This document shows, one piece after another, positions 52,553-60,667 of a stretch of 64,000 nt of DNA (position 1 is its first letter; each line of letters begins with the position of its first letter). Under the pieces are notes generated by a model, which saw nothing but the letters and a program-made list of their open reading frames with translations, was not told the origin of the DNA and made no database searches. The stretch spans positions 4,027 to 68,026 of the forward strand of contig CALATK010000013.1 of NCBI GenBank assembly GCA_937891805.1, given 5' to 3'. Source of the DNA: an uncultured Fibrobacter sp. GTDB lineage: Bacteria; Fibrobacterota; Fibrobacteria; Fibrobacterales; Fibrobacteraceae. A program made the translations under genes and the position numbers.

Positions 52553-53011
52553 TTAAAGTTCACAGTTCCAGTCTTTTCCGATACCCGAAGTGCCGCGGAC
52601 TTTTTGGGCCTTTTTTGCCAGCTGGTCCAGCCTGACGCTTCCCAGGTAATCGCGGATGACCCGGTCCAGTTCCGTCCACACGGGGAGCGTGACGCAAATG
52701 GCGGCCCGTTTGCAGGCGTTCTTCTTGTCGTCTAGGCAGGCCACGGGCGCAACCGATGTTTCCGTCTGGGAGAGTATATCCCAGACGCTGCATTCCTTGG
52801 GGTTGCACTTGAGCCTGTATCCGCCAGTTTTTCCGCGGGCACCCTCCAAAAAGTTCCCGCGGACAAGTGTCCCGAGAATCCCTTCCAGGTACTTTTCGGA
52901 AATCTGCTGGTGGGTGGACAGGTCCTGGAGTTTCACGAATTCCCCCTCCTTGCGGGAGGCAAGGTCTATCATGACTCTCAAGGCGTACCGCCCCTTGGTG
53001 GAAATGCGCAT
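52553..53011 (-). CDS. Rrf2-family transcriptional regulator
   Basis: A 152-residue winged-helix regulator from ATG 53011 (MRISTKGRYALRVMIDLA). The family pattern LQDLSTHQQISEKYLEGIL and GARGKTGGYRL is clear. Three cysteines in VACLDDKKNACKRAAICV match the iron-sulfur or redox-sensing triad of IscR and NsrR, with slightly altered spacing. An upstream extension in the same frame reads into repeat DNA. It lies between the CobW GTPase and purC, all on the minus strand; its regulon is unknown. Confidence 0.88.
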   Translation of the reverse strand: MRISTKGRYALRVMIDLASRKEGEFVKLQDLSTHQQISEKYLEGILGTLVRGNFLEGARGKTGGYRLKCNPKECSVWDILSQTETSVAPVACLDDKKNACKRAAICVTLPVWTELDRVIRDYLGSVRLDQLAKKAQKVRGTSGIGKDWNCEL

Positions 53012-53039
53012 CCTTACGGTCTCGTTCGTTTCAACTTTT

Positions 53040-53104
53040 AATAAGTCATCCCCGCTGTCATTCTGGAGGGGCAACGCCCCGATAGAATCACGGGGATCTC
53101 CTTT
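53040..53104. repeat. Dispersed GTCATTCTGG hairpin repeat
   Basis: CCCCGCTGTCATTCTGGAGG and CACGGGGATCTCC flank GGGGCAACGCCCC, a hairpin. The ends match the other GTCATTCTG elements in this window. It lies between purC and the Rrf2 gene. Confidence 0.55.
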
Positions 53105-53105
53105 C

Positions 53106-53990
53106 TTATAATTCCGGCTGCTTGCCGGTGAGGCGCACGAAGATTTCTTCGTACTTCGCGAGCGTGTTCTTCACCACGTCGGCCGGGATTTCCGGACCCG
53201 GGTAGGTCTTGCCCCAGTCGAGAGTTTCGAGCCAGTCGCGAACGTACTGCTTGTCGAAGCTTTCCTGGTTCTTGCCCACCTGGTACTTGTCGGCCGGCCA
53301 GTAGCGGCTGGAGTCCGGCGTGAGCACTTCGTCGATAAGGATGGTTTCGCCATCGATTTCACCGAATTCGAACTTGGTGTCGGCGAGGATGATGCCCTTG
53401 CTTGCAGCGTAGTCGCGGGCCTTCGTGTAGATGTCCAAAGACATGTTGCGGAGTGTGGTTGCAACCTTTTCGCCCACGATGTCGAAAGTCTGTTCGAAGC
53501 TGATGTTTTCGTCGTGGCCAACGTCGGGCTTGGTGCTCGGCGTGTAGAGCGGCTTTTCGAGCTTCTGGCAGAGTTGCAGGCCTTCCGGGAGAACGTGACC
53601 GCAAATCTTGCCGGTCTTCTGGTAGTCCTTCCAGCCGGAACCCACGATGTAGCCGCGGACGATGCATTCCACGGAATGGCGGTGAGCCTTTTTCACGATC
53701 ATGGAGCGACCGCGGAGGTAGTCGGCGTGCTTCTTCAAGACGGCCGGGTATTCGTTCACGTCGGCGGTGATGAGGTGGTTCTTCATGCCGAGGTGCTGGA
53801 ACCAGAACAGCGAAAGCTGGTTGAGGATTTTGCCCTTACCAGGAATCGGGGTGGGGAGCACCACGTCAAAAGCGGAAAGACGGTCGCTGGCGACCATCAG
53901 GAAGCTGTCGCCCAGGTCGTACATGTCGCGTACTTTGCCCTGGTGGAACAGCGGAACTTCGGTAATGGGGGTATCAAATTTTAAGCTCAT
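53106..53990 (-). CDS. purC: SAICAR synthetase
   Basis: A 294-residue purine biosynthesis enzyme (step 8: CAIR plus aspartate plus ATP). ATG 53990 (MSLKFDTPITEVPLFHQGKV) is chosen; the longer frame has no family match. Conserved parts are GKVRDMYDLG, VASDRLSAFDVVLPTPIPGKG, VECIVRGYIVGSGW, ADTKFEFG and DEVLTPDSSRYWP. The longer, eukaryote-like PurC form is implied by length. TACTATCTT upstream may be the -10 region. Confidence 0.95.
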   Translation of the reverse strand: MSLKFDTPITEVPLFHQGKVRDMYDLGDSFLMVASDRLSAFDVVLPTPIPGKGKILNQLSLFWFQHLGMKNHLITADVNEYPAVLKKHADYLRGRSMIVKKAHRHSVECIVRGYIVGSGWKDYQKTGKICGHVLPEGLQLCQKLEKPLYTPSTKPDVGHDENISFEQTFDIVGEKVATTLRNMSLDIYTKARDYAASKGIILADTKFEFGEIDGETILIDEVLTPDSSRYWPADKYQVGKNQESFDKQYVRDWLETLDWGKTYPGPEIPADVVKNTLAKYEEIFVRLTGKQPEL

Positions 53991-54094
53991 AGTGTGTCCA
54001 AAGATAGTAAAAGGGTAGGGGGTTGGCTGCCTAAAACGAACAAAGCGTGCCCGCAACCACGGACACGCTGGATGATTCTCATTTAATTACGGAT

Positions 54095-55084
54095 TTATCC
54101 GCAGAAGCTGCTACTTTTGGCTGTTTCGAACCATTCATCTCTGTCTGCGTCATCTTCTGTTTCTTCTTCGGTGGTTACAAGAATGGTTCCTTCACATTTT
54201 GCGTTTTCTTCTTCTGCAGCACTTTCTTGGCATGCGCTTTCCATGAACATATTGGTTTTTGTTTCTGTAACGATGGTAAGCGTTGTACCTGACCAGGTAT
54301 AGGTTATCTTTTCATCCATCATTCCTGCGATGTTCCCTTCGACCACCCAGGTGTTGTCTGTTTTTTCGAAATCACACTTGTTTTCTTTAGCTTCCGAACC
54401 CGATGATTCCGGTTCGCTTGCGTTAGCCTTGATTTCCAAATCTTTTTCGTCGGTGCATTCAGCCTTGATATCTTTGAGGGTCTTGTCATCAATCATAACG
54501 GTATTTGTTGCGAATTTTTGCCAATGCTTTCCTCCTTCGCAGATACCGCCACTTGCGTATTGTTTGCACAAATCTGCACTCTTATAGTCGGACGCAACCC
54601 TCATCCTGTAGATGTTGATAGAATCTCCGTCTTCGGTCCATTCGTAGAACTGACGATAGTCATCGCCTTCTTTTTCAACAATCCAAAGACCGTCATTGAT
54701 GTCGCAGTAAACCTTGGCTCCGGAATCGTCGCCGGAAGAATCACCATCGTCATCGGCAGAAGTCTTGCCACCATCGTCGGACTGAGTCTTGCCACCGTCG
54801 CCATCGGAGTCCTTTGAGTCGTTGTCCTTGCTGGAGGAATTCTCATCATTTTTCACCCATTCTCCGGACTTGCAGGTGTAGGAGGCCTGGTCGTCTTTCA
54901 CGAATCCGACGGTGCCTTCGGCGGTCTTTGCGCAGAGACCCAGTTCGTCGAAGGTCTGGACTTCGAAATCGGGAGTGACGGCTTTGCTGTCTGTGCCGCT
55001 GGAGCTGTCGTCGCCACAGGCGGCAAGGCTCATCAGGAGGGCGGTGGAAATGAGGGATATTCCGACGTAGAGTTGTTTTTTCAT
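54095..55084 (-). CDS. Fibrobacter-type surface lipoprotein, acidic
   Basis: A 329-residue lipoprotein. The signal peptide ends in the lipobox LMSLAAC (Cys23), followed by GDDSSSG, a start shared by many Fibrobacter lipoproteins. Residues about 75-145 form a low-complexity Asp/Ser/Gly stretch (DDGGKTSADDDGDSSGDDSG). Two similar halves follow, each with a Trp-centred strand (NDGLWIVEKEGDDY and DNTWVVEGNIAGMM). Cysteines are paired. The function is unknown; an exposed, calcium-binding or adhesive role is possible from composition only. Confidence 0.8.
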   Translation of the reverse strand: MKKQLYVGISLISTALLMSLAACGDDSSSGTDSKAVTPDFEVQTFDELGLCAKTAEGTVGFVKDDQASYTCKSGEWVKNDENSSSKDNDSKDSDGDGGKTQSDDGGKTSADDDGDSSGDDSGAKVYCDINDGLWIVEKEGDDYRQFYEWTEDGDSINIYRMRVASDYKSADLCKQYASGGICEGGKHWQKFATNTVMIDDKTLKDIKAECTDEKDLEIKANASEPESSGSEAKENKCDFEKTDNTWVVEGNIAGMMDEKITYTWSGTTLTIVTETKTNMFMESACQESAAEEENAKCEGTILVTTEEETEDDADRDEWFETAKSSSFCG

Positions 55085-55245
55085 GGTATTTTCTCCAAGG
55101 TTGACAAATTTGTAAAGAATGTAAGAAAAACAACCAGATTTGTCAAACGTTTTTAAAACAAGCTGTTTTTTAGTATAGGTTGGCCAGGAAATTATGCCGA
55201 AATAATCTAAATTTGTCGTCTATTACGCCACTATTGGAAAAATTC

Positions 55246-55800
55246 ATGAAATTTGCCGTTCCCGTTTTGTTTTTTTTGAGCCTTGCGGTAAGCATTTTTG
55301 CCGCTCCGCCCCAGGGTAGTTCCGGGAACGTCTCCATATCCTCTACCGAGCGGATGCTTATCCAGATGCTCCTGAGCGACGAAAGTTTTGGTCCTACTTT
55401 TATGGAAAGGTGTACCGCCGAGGCGGACAGCCTGCTGGGAACGAAACAGTCGAAAGAAACCTGTGTCTGTGCGTTCAATCATCTGGTCAGGAACGATACC
55501 CTGCTCTACCTTTTGATGAAATCCATGGATGCTAACGGCGAAATCAAGGATTTCGGCCCTCTGGGCATGCGGCTCCTTTCGCCATGCCTCCCACTGGAAT
55601 TTACTCCCGAGATGGAAAAGTCCATTGAGGAGGAATGTCTCCTGGTGGTCCGCGGCGGAAACAGGTCCCGCTGCAAGTGCGCCTACAAGCACATCAAAAA
55701 GAATTATACGGTAAAGTCCCTGCTAGAAGAAATTTCCCTGGACAGGGAAAAGCTCCGGCTGAAACTGGTGGGCCTTGTCGGAAGGTGCGTTGTCCCCTAA
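55246..55800 (+). CDS. Exported Cys-containing protein of unknown function
   Basis: A 184-residue protein from ATG 55246 (MKFAVPVLFFLSLAVSIFAA, signal peptide). Two similar segments each hold CxC pairs, RCTAEADSLL with CVCAFNHLVRND, and EECLLVVRGG with CKCAYKHIKKNY, suggesting a duplicated helical domain held by disulfides. I do not recognise the family. It is followed nine bases later by a VanZ-like gene and may be co-transcribed with it. Confidence 0.7.
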   Translation: MKFAVPVLFFLSLAVSIFAAPPQGSSGNVSISSTERMLIQMLLSDESFGPTFMERCTAEADSLLGTKQSKETCVCAFNHLVRNDTLLYLLMKSMDANGEIKDFGPLGMRLLSPCLPLEFTPEMEKSIEEECLLVVRGGNRSRCKCAYKHIKKNYTVKSLLEEISLDREKLRLKLVGLVGRCVVP

Positions 55801-55809
55801 GGAGTAAAA

Positions 55810-56226
55810 ATGTTCGAGTCCTTGTTCCAGAAATACCCGTTCTTTCGCGCCGTGCCTTGCATCCTCTGCATGGCGGTTATCTTCAAACTGTCGTCCTTGA
55901 CCAACGAACAGCTGGAAGATTTTCCCCAGATTTGGGACAAGCTGGCCCACTTTCTGGAATATGCCACCCTCGCGGGTTGCTACGCCATGATCTGGACCCG
56001 AAACGAATGGTCCAGGCGGCAGTGGTTGCGGGTCTTGATTGTAGGTGTTCTCGCCTTGGCCTACGGCTGTACCGACGAATACCACCAGAGCTTTGTAGAG
56101 GGCCGGGACTGTAGCGCTTTTGACCTAGTGGCGGACTTGACAGGCGGCCTGTTCGGCGGAATCGTCTATGCCGTCATCACGCGGATATTGAACCGCTTCG
56201 ACCCGGTGGAAAAAAATGTGAAGTGA
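55810..56226 (+). CDS. VanZ-like membrane protein
   Basis: A 138-residue membrane protein with four helices. DKLAHFLEYATLAGCY and YGCTDEYHQSFVEGRDCSAFDLVAD are the two VanZ-family signature regions, with their conserved His, Glu and Asp. The family includes a teicoplanin-resistance protein, but in most bacteria its role is unknown. GGAG lies before the ATG. Confidence 0.9.
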   Translation: MFESLFQKYPFFRAVPCILCMAVIFKLSSLTNEQLEDFPQIWDKLAHFLEYATLAGCYAMIWTRNEWSRRQWLRVLIVGVLALAYGCTDEYHQSFVEGRDCSAFDLVADLTGGLFGGIVYAVITRILNRFDPVEKNVK

Positions 56227-56229
56227 AAG

Positions 56230-56335
56230 GTGTGAGATTAGTAATGAGTTGTCGGTTATCAGTTATCAGTATATAATTTGGCGCCAAAGGTGCGACTGTA
56301 AGAACTCACAACTCACAACTGACGACTCATAACTT
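56230..56335. repeat. Intergenic GTTATCAG / CTCACAACT repeat
   Basis: GAGTTGTCGGTTATCAGTTA on the left and ACTCACAACTCACAACTGAC on the right are made of seven- to eight-base units in opposite orientation. Related strings occur at 618-655 and 42959-42990. The gap lies between convergent vanZ and murB and may serve as a weak hairpin. Confidence 0.45.
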
Positions 56336-57268
56336 CTAAAATTTCCCCAGCAGAATAATCTCCCGTTTCAGTTCAATCCTGAATTTTTCGGAAACTTTAT
56401 TTTGTACATACTCGCTGAGGCTCTTGATGTCTCGGGCCGTAGCGCCGCCAGCATTCACGATGAAGTTGGCGTGTAACGTGCTTACTTCGGCGCTACCTAT
56501 GCGATAGCCTTTGAGTCCGGCTTGCTCAATGTAGTAGCCTGGTGCGACCTGTGTTGGGGTCTCGGCGGCGCCGACTTCTAGCCGCTTGAAGGTGGAGCCT
56601 GCGTTGGGCATGTTCAGGGGTTGCGTGGCCTTGCGCTTGGCCATGCACTCGGCCAGTTCCGCTTCCAGGTCGGCGGCGGTCAATCCCTGCGAACTTGCGC
56701 TTTGTAGCTGGAACGTAGCCGCGAGAATGATTTTTCCATTGTCATCCCCGGCGCCATTGTTGTCGTTGCTGAAAACACTCCGTCTGTAGCCGAAACCGCA
56801 TTCGTCAGCGGACAACTCGCGGGTGTTTCCGACCGCATCAAGGACCGTCACGCCGGTGCAGGCTTGTCCGATTTCTTGGCCGTAGGCACCTGCGTTCATA
56901 TATACCGCCCCGCCCAAGGTTCCGGGGATGCCGGCCAGCTTGTGGATTCCGGCGTAGCCCTGCTTGAGGGTGTGCCGGGCGAACCTGCCCAGGGGTGTTG
57001 CCGCACCTACCTTGAACTTGCCGTTCCCCAGGTCCACGATTTCCGAAAAATCTCCGGCGAGTGAGATGATTACGCCATCGTAGCCCTTGTCCGAGACCAA
57101 CAGGTTGGTCCCGTTACCCAAAATAAAATGTGGGAGATTCTTTTCCCGAGCAAATGAAAGCGCATTTTTCAGGCTTTCTATGGAGCTGGCCTTGACAAAA
57201 TACCGCGCAGGGCCGCCCACCTTGAAGGAGGTGTGCACGCTCATCGGCTCGTTTTCTTGGATAACCAT
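56336..57268 (-). CDS. murB: UDP-N-acetylenolpyruvoylglucosamine reductase
   Basis: A 310-residue flavoenzyme of peptidoglycan precursor synthesis. FAD-binding motifs are HTSFKVGGPARYFV and ILGNGTNLLVSDKGYDG. GIHKLAGIPGTLGGAVYMNAGAYG and the catalytic Ser in PNAGSTFKR are intact, and ANFIVNAGGATARDI is near the end. The type I layout with a full C-terminal domain fits the length. The start is divergent from a primase-like gene 34 bases away. Confidence 0.96.
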   Translation of the reverse strand: MVIQENEPMSVHTSFKVGGPARYFVKASSIESLKNALSFAREKNLPHFILGNGTNLLVSDKGYDGVIISLAGDFSEIVDLGNGKFKVGAATPLGRFARHTLKQGYAGIHKLAGIPGTLGGAVYMNAGAYGQEIGQACTGVTVLDAVGNTRELSADECGFGYRRSVFSNDNNGAGDDNGKIILAATFQLQSASSQGLTAADLEAELAECMAKRKATQPLNMPNAGSTFKRLEVGAAETPTQVAPGYYIEQAGLKGYRIGSAEVSTLHANFIVNAGGATARDIKSLSEYVQNKVSEKFRIELKREIILLGKF

Positions 57269-57302
57269 GGCCTAAATATAGGATTTACTATAATTCCCCT
57301 AG
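57269..57302. promoter_or_regulatory. 34-base divergent promoter region, murB and CHC2/Toprim gene
   Basis: TATATT (minus strand, 57275-57280) ends six bases before the murB ATG, and TATAAT (plus strand, 57289-57294) ends eight bases before the opposite ATG. The two -10 boxes are eight bases apart, so each promoter's -35 region lies in the other gene, and polymerases would exclude one another. Neither gene has a Shine-Dalgarno. Confidence 0.5.
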
Positions 57303-58421
57303 ATGACCGACGAAGAGCTGAAACAGTTCAAGGCCTCCCTGTCCATTACGGCGGTGGCCCGTTCCCTGGGCATAGATGTTGTCCGGGGCAAGTGCCGCTG
57401 TGCCTTTGCGAGCCGCCATGCCCATGGCGACAGGACCCCGTCGGTTTCCATTTCCGAGGAGAAGGGGTATTTCCGCTGCTGGGTCTGCGACGACGTGCGG
57501 GGCGACGTGATTTCCCTGGTGCAAAAGTACAAGGGTTGCTCTTTTATGGAGGCCCTGAATTACCTTCGCGAAACTTTTCCGTTTTTGGCCCCTGCGGGCA
57601 AGTCCACCTCGGCAGGCAAGCCTGTTGTGGGCACCCATCATAATGTTGCCGCACAGGCTCCCCAGGAAATCTACGCTACGGAGCCTATGCCCATGCCGGA
57701 ACCGGCACCGGCAGAGGAATTGGTCAGCGAAGACGAACGCAAAAAGATCATCCTGAATTTTTTGAAGATGCTTTCGCCGGTAGACGGAACCCAGGCTGCC
57801 GCTTGGCTTATGGGGCGTCGCATCTTCAAGCCCGTATGGGACAAGATGCTCCTCAGGACCATCAAGGACTACGGCCAGCTGAACAATGCCCTCAAGGACA
57901 CCTACAGCATGGATGTCTTGCAGTACGTGGGCCTGTTCAACGAGAAGGGAAACCTGAAGTTCTACAAGCATCCGCTGATATTCCCGTACCTGGATACCCA
58001 GCGCAGGGCTTTTTATTTCCAGTCCCGTGCGCTGGAAAGTTCCGTAGTGCCCAAGGAAATGAACCTGCGTGGGACGGTGCCTTACCCATACAATATGTCT
58101 GCTCTGGACGAGAAACCGGGCTGGGTTTACCTGTGCGAGGGAGTGGTGGACACTCTCACCTTTTTAGGCCGTAAAATTGAAGCGGTGGGCATACCCGGCG
58201 TGCGCAGTTTCAAGGTGGAATGGCTGCCCCTGTTCAAGAACAAGAACGTGGTGTTGTGCATGGATAAGGACAACGCCGGTCGCGAGGCCACCAAGTACCT
58301 GCAAGAAGTGTTCGGCAATGCGGGAATCCGCACCATCGTGCTGGGCGAGGGCACGGAACACCTGGATTCTTCTATAAAGGAAGGCGAAGACGTGAACGAC
58401 TGGTTTGGCGGGAAGCACTGA
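57303..58421 (+). CDS. CHC2 zinc finger and Toprim protein (DnaG-like)
   Basis: A 372-residue protein with the front half of a DnaG-type primase. Zinc finger: CRCAFASRHAHGDRTPSVS then GYFRCWVCDD, with the Cys/His set at about residues 32-66. Toprim: YLCEGVVDTLTF (Glu about 280) and NVVLCMDKDNAGREA, the DxD pair. There is no helicase-binding C-terminal domain, and the length is well below DnaG (about 600). Such short proteins occur in mobile elements and as accessory primases. It is divergent from murB and upstream of the transglycosylase gene. Confidence 0.8.
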   Translation: MTDEELKQFKASLSITAVARSLGIDVVRGKCRCAFASRHAHGDRTPSVSISEEKGYFRCWVCDDVRGDVISLVQKYKGCSFMEALNYLRETFPFLAPAGKSTSAGKPVVGTHHNVAAQAPQEIYATEPMPMPEPAPAEELVSEDERKKIILNFLKMLSPVDGTQAAAWLMGRRIFKPVWDKMLLRTIKDYGQLNNALKDTYSMDVLQYVGLFNEKGNLKFYKHPLIFPYLDTQRRAFYFQSRALESSVVPKEMNLRGTVPYPYNMSALDEKPGWVYLCEGVVDTLTFLGRKIEAVGIPGVRSFKVEWLPLFKNKNVVLCMDKDNAGREATKYLQEVFGNAGIRTIVLGEGTEHLDSSIKEGEDVNDWFGGKH

Positions 58422-58431
58422 CAAAAGCTAT

Positions 58432-58437
58432 ATATTG
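58432..58437 (+). promoter_or_regulatory. -10 box of the transglycosylase gene
   Basis: TATATT ends thirteen bases before ATG 58451, giving a very short leader (about seven bases). It lies in the 29-base gap after the Toprim gene. Confidence 0.4.
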
Positions 58438-58450
58438 GTGCGGTTGATTT

Positions 58451-59407
58451 ATGAAAAAAATTAAGGACATCATCGAGAAAATCAGGGGTAACCTGGTTTT
58501 CAAGATTTTCAAGGGAATTTACGGATTCATCAACTTCTTGCTGAGGTGTGTCCTTCTGATTCTCATCATCTATTCGGCGGTGTTCAGTATCGTGGCCTCC
58601 GTGGCCCTGTACAAGGCCTTTATTTACGGTTATAACTTGTACGACGGCGTACAGTCCCTGAAGGATACCCAGCCCGAGATGAGCCGCTACATGCAGGCTC
58701 TGGTGGATTCCAATCCGACGGTGAAAATCAAGCATACCTATGTGCCCCTGGATTCAATCAGCCCCTATTTGCAGAAGGCGGTGATTGCCAGCGAAGATGC
58801 CGGTTTCTATTTCCACCCGGGTTTTGACGTGAACGCCATCGCTGAGGCGTTGAACGCCAACAAGATGTCGGGCAAGACCAAGTTTGGCGGGTCCACTATC
58901 ACGCAACAGCTGGCCAAGAACCTGTTCTTGAGCGGGGAACGCTCTTGGGAGCGGAAGTTCAAGGAGCTGGCCTACGCACTTTTGATGGAACACGAGCTGG
59001 GGAAGGACCGCATTCTGGAACTTTACCTGAACTACGCCCAGTGGGGCAAGGATATTTTCGGATGCCAGGCGGCCTGCTCCACCTATTACAAGAAGAGTTG
59101 CAGCAAGCTCAGCGTGGACCAGGCCATCAATCTGGCGGCCATGCTGGCAAGCCCCGGCAAGCATCATCCCAACATGCGGGAAAGCCAGTTCATGGCCAAG
59201 CGCCGGGCTGTCATCTACCAGAACATGTTCCCCAAGAAGGACAGCCTGCTGGTGGATTCCCTACGGCAGCTGATGGCACCGCCTCCTGCTGCGGCTCCGG
59301 CAGCGACAGCGGCTGAACCTGTGGCGGCGCCCGTCGCTCCTGCTGCGCCTGAGGTTGTCGAAAGCCCCGCACCTGCGGAGCCTTCAGTTCCCGAGAACCC
59401 GGAGTAA
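58451..59407 (+). CDS. Monofunctional peptidoglycan glycosyltransferase (GT51)
   Basis: A 318-residue membrane-anchored transglycosylase that polymerises lipid II. TM helix at about 22-62. GT51 motifs: EDAGFYFHPGFD with the catalytic Glu, GGSTITQQLAKNL, RKFKELAYALLMEHE and ILELYLNYAQWG. No transpeptidase domain follows; instead residues about 275-318 are Ala/Pro-rich (APAATAAEPVAAPVAPAAPE), an unusual flexible tail. Its last 24 bases overlap the convergent PilB-like gene. Confidence 0.92.
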   Translation: MKKIKDIIEKIRGNLVFKIFKGIYGFINFLLRCVLLILIIYSAVFSIVASVALYKAFIYGYNLYDGVQSLKDTQPEMSRYMQALVDSNPTVKIKHTYVPLDSISPYLQKAVIASEDAGFYFHPGFDVNAIAEALNANKMSGKTKFGGSTITQQLAKNLFLSGERSWERKFKELAYALLMEHELGKDRILELYLNYAQWGKDIFGCQAACSTYYKKSCSKLSVDQAINLAAMLASPGKHHPNMRESQFMAKRRAVIYQNMFPKKDSLLVDSLRQLMAPPPAAAPAATAAEPVAAPVAPAAPEVVESPAPAEPSVPENPE

Positions 59408-60610
59408 TTCCTCTTTTTTGACAAGCCCGCCCTGTACAAGTCTGCTGGCGTATTCCTGCAGCGTTCCGTCGGTGTAGGCGCCGTCGGGTCCTAACAGTTC
59501 TAGTGCAGCGATGCGCCCGCCGGTCTTTTTCCGCAAAAGCCTCTGGGTCATTACGCCCAGCAGGGAGTCCTGCAGTGATGCTTGAGAAATTCCCAGGTCT
59601 TGGAGTCGTGCAAAGGCTCCCTTTGCACTGTTGGTGTGTAACGTCGCAAGCACCAGGTGGCCCGTTTCTGCGGCGCGGAGCGCAATACGGGCGGTTTCTT
59701 CGTCCCGGATTTCACCTACCAGAATCACGTCGGGATCTTGCCGGAGTATGGAGCGGAGCGCCGCGGCGAAGGTAAACCCGCATTTTTCGTTGACCTGCAC
59801 TTGGTTTGCGCCATTGAGGCTGTATTCCACCGGGTCTTCGATGGTGGTGACGTTTATCTTTTTCTGGATGATTTCACGCAGGCCCGCGTACAGCGTGGTG
59901 GTCTTGCCGCTGCCGGTGGGGCCTGTTATCAGGAACAGACCCTGGGGCATGGCGAAGATGCGCCGGAGTTCTGCAAGGATTTTCGGGCTGAATTCCAGGT
60001 CGCCAAGGGTGCCACCTTCGTCCTTGGCGGGTAAAAGCCGCAGTACGCAGGTCTCGCCGTGCTGTACCGGCAGGGTACTGAGCCGGACCCGCACCGTTCC
60101 CGATACGCCCTGGAACTTGAAACTCCCGTCATGGGGAATTCGCTTGTCTGTAATGTCCACTTGGGCCAGGAGCTTCAGCCGCACAAGTACCGGGTCCTTT
60201 AACCATGGGGGCAGGCTTCTGTGGAATTGCAGCAGGCCGTCGATGCGGAACCGAACCTTCAGTTCCTTTTCGGTGGGTTCCAGGTGGATGTCGCTGGCGT
60301 TTTGCTCCAGGGCCTTGTCCATAAGGCTATCCACCAGATTGATGACCGGCTCCGATTCCCAAGAGTTGGCCTTGCTTTCTTGCAGGGTTTCCGCTTCGCT
60401 TGCGAAGTTTTTGCGTATGGTCCGGAGCACTTCAGCTTCGGTCATGGGGCAGGGGACAACGGGGCCGTCGTGCATAAAGCGGATGCGTTCCAACAGCATT
60501 TCGTCGTGGATGTTCGCCATGCCCAGGTACAGGGCGGCTGGGTTTTTGCCTGCAGGGCAGGGAAGGGGGGTGGTCAAGTGTGCTTTGCACCAGGCGTTAG
60601 TAAAATTCAT
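59384..60610 (-). CDS. PilB/GspE-family assembly ATPase, compact
   Basis: A 408-residue secretion or pilus ATPase from ATG 60610; a GTG at 60631 lies inside the upstream terminator hairpin and is less likely. The catalytic core has ASDIHLEPTEKELKVRFRID, Walker A GPTGSGKTTTLYAG, the Asp box TTIEDPVEY, Walker B PDVILVGEIRDEET and the His box LATLHTNSA. The C-terminal part lacks the four-cysteine zinc finger of most GspE and PilB proteins. It drives type IV pilus or type II secretion pseudopilus assembly; the partner genes are elsewhere. Confidence 0.92.
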   Translation of the reverse strand: MNFTNAWCKAHLTTPLPCPAGKNPAALYLGMANIHDEMLLERIRFMHDGPVVPCPMTEAEVLRTIRKNFASEAETLQESKANSWESEPVINLVDSLMDKALEQNASDIHLEPTEKELKVRFRIDGLLQFHRSLPPWLKDPVLVRLKLLAQVDITDKRIPHDGSFKFQGVSGTVRVRLSTLPVQHGETCVLRLLPAKDEGGTLGDLEFSPKILAELRRIFAMPQGLFLITGPTGSGKTTTLYAGLREIIQKKINVTTIEDPVEYSLNGANQVQVNEKCGFTFAAALRSILRQDPDVILVGEIRDEETARIALRAAETGHLVLATLHTNSAKGAFARLQDLGISQASLQDSLLGVMTQRLLRKKTGGRIAALELLGPDGAYTDGTLQEYASRLVQGGLVKKEELLRVLGN

Positions 60611-60621
60611 GCCGGCCAAAA

Positions 60622-60660
60622 TACAAAACACTGGTTGTTGAAAACCAGTGTTTTTTTTTT
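60622..60660. terminator. Terminator of the MATE gene
   Basis: AAAACACTGGTT and AAACCAGTGTTTT make a near-perfect stem with a GTTGA loop. Ten T bases follow on the plus strand, and TTTTGTATTTT on the minus strand. It lies between the MATE stop (60668) and the PilB-like start. Confidence 0.75.
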
Positions 60661-60667
60661 GAGTCCT

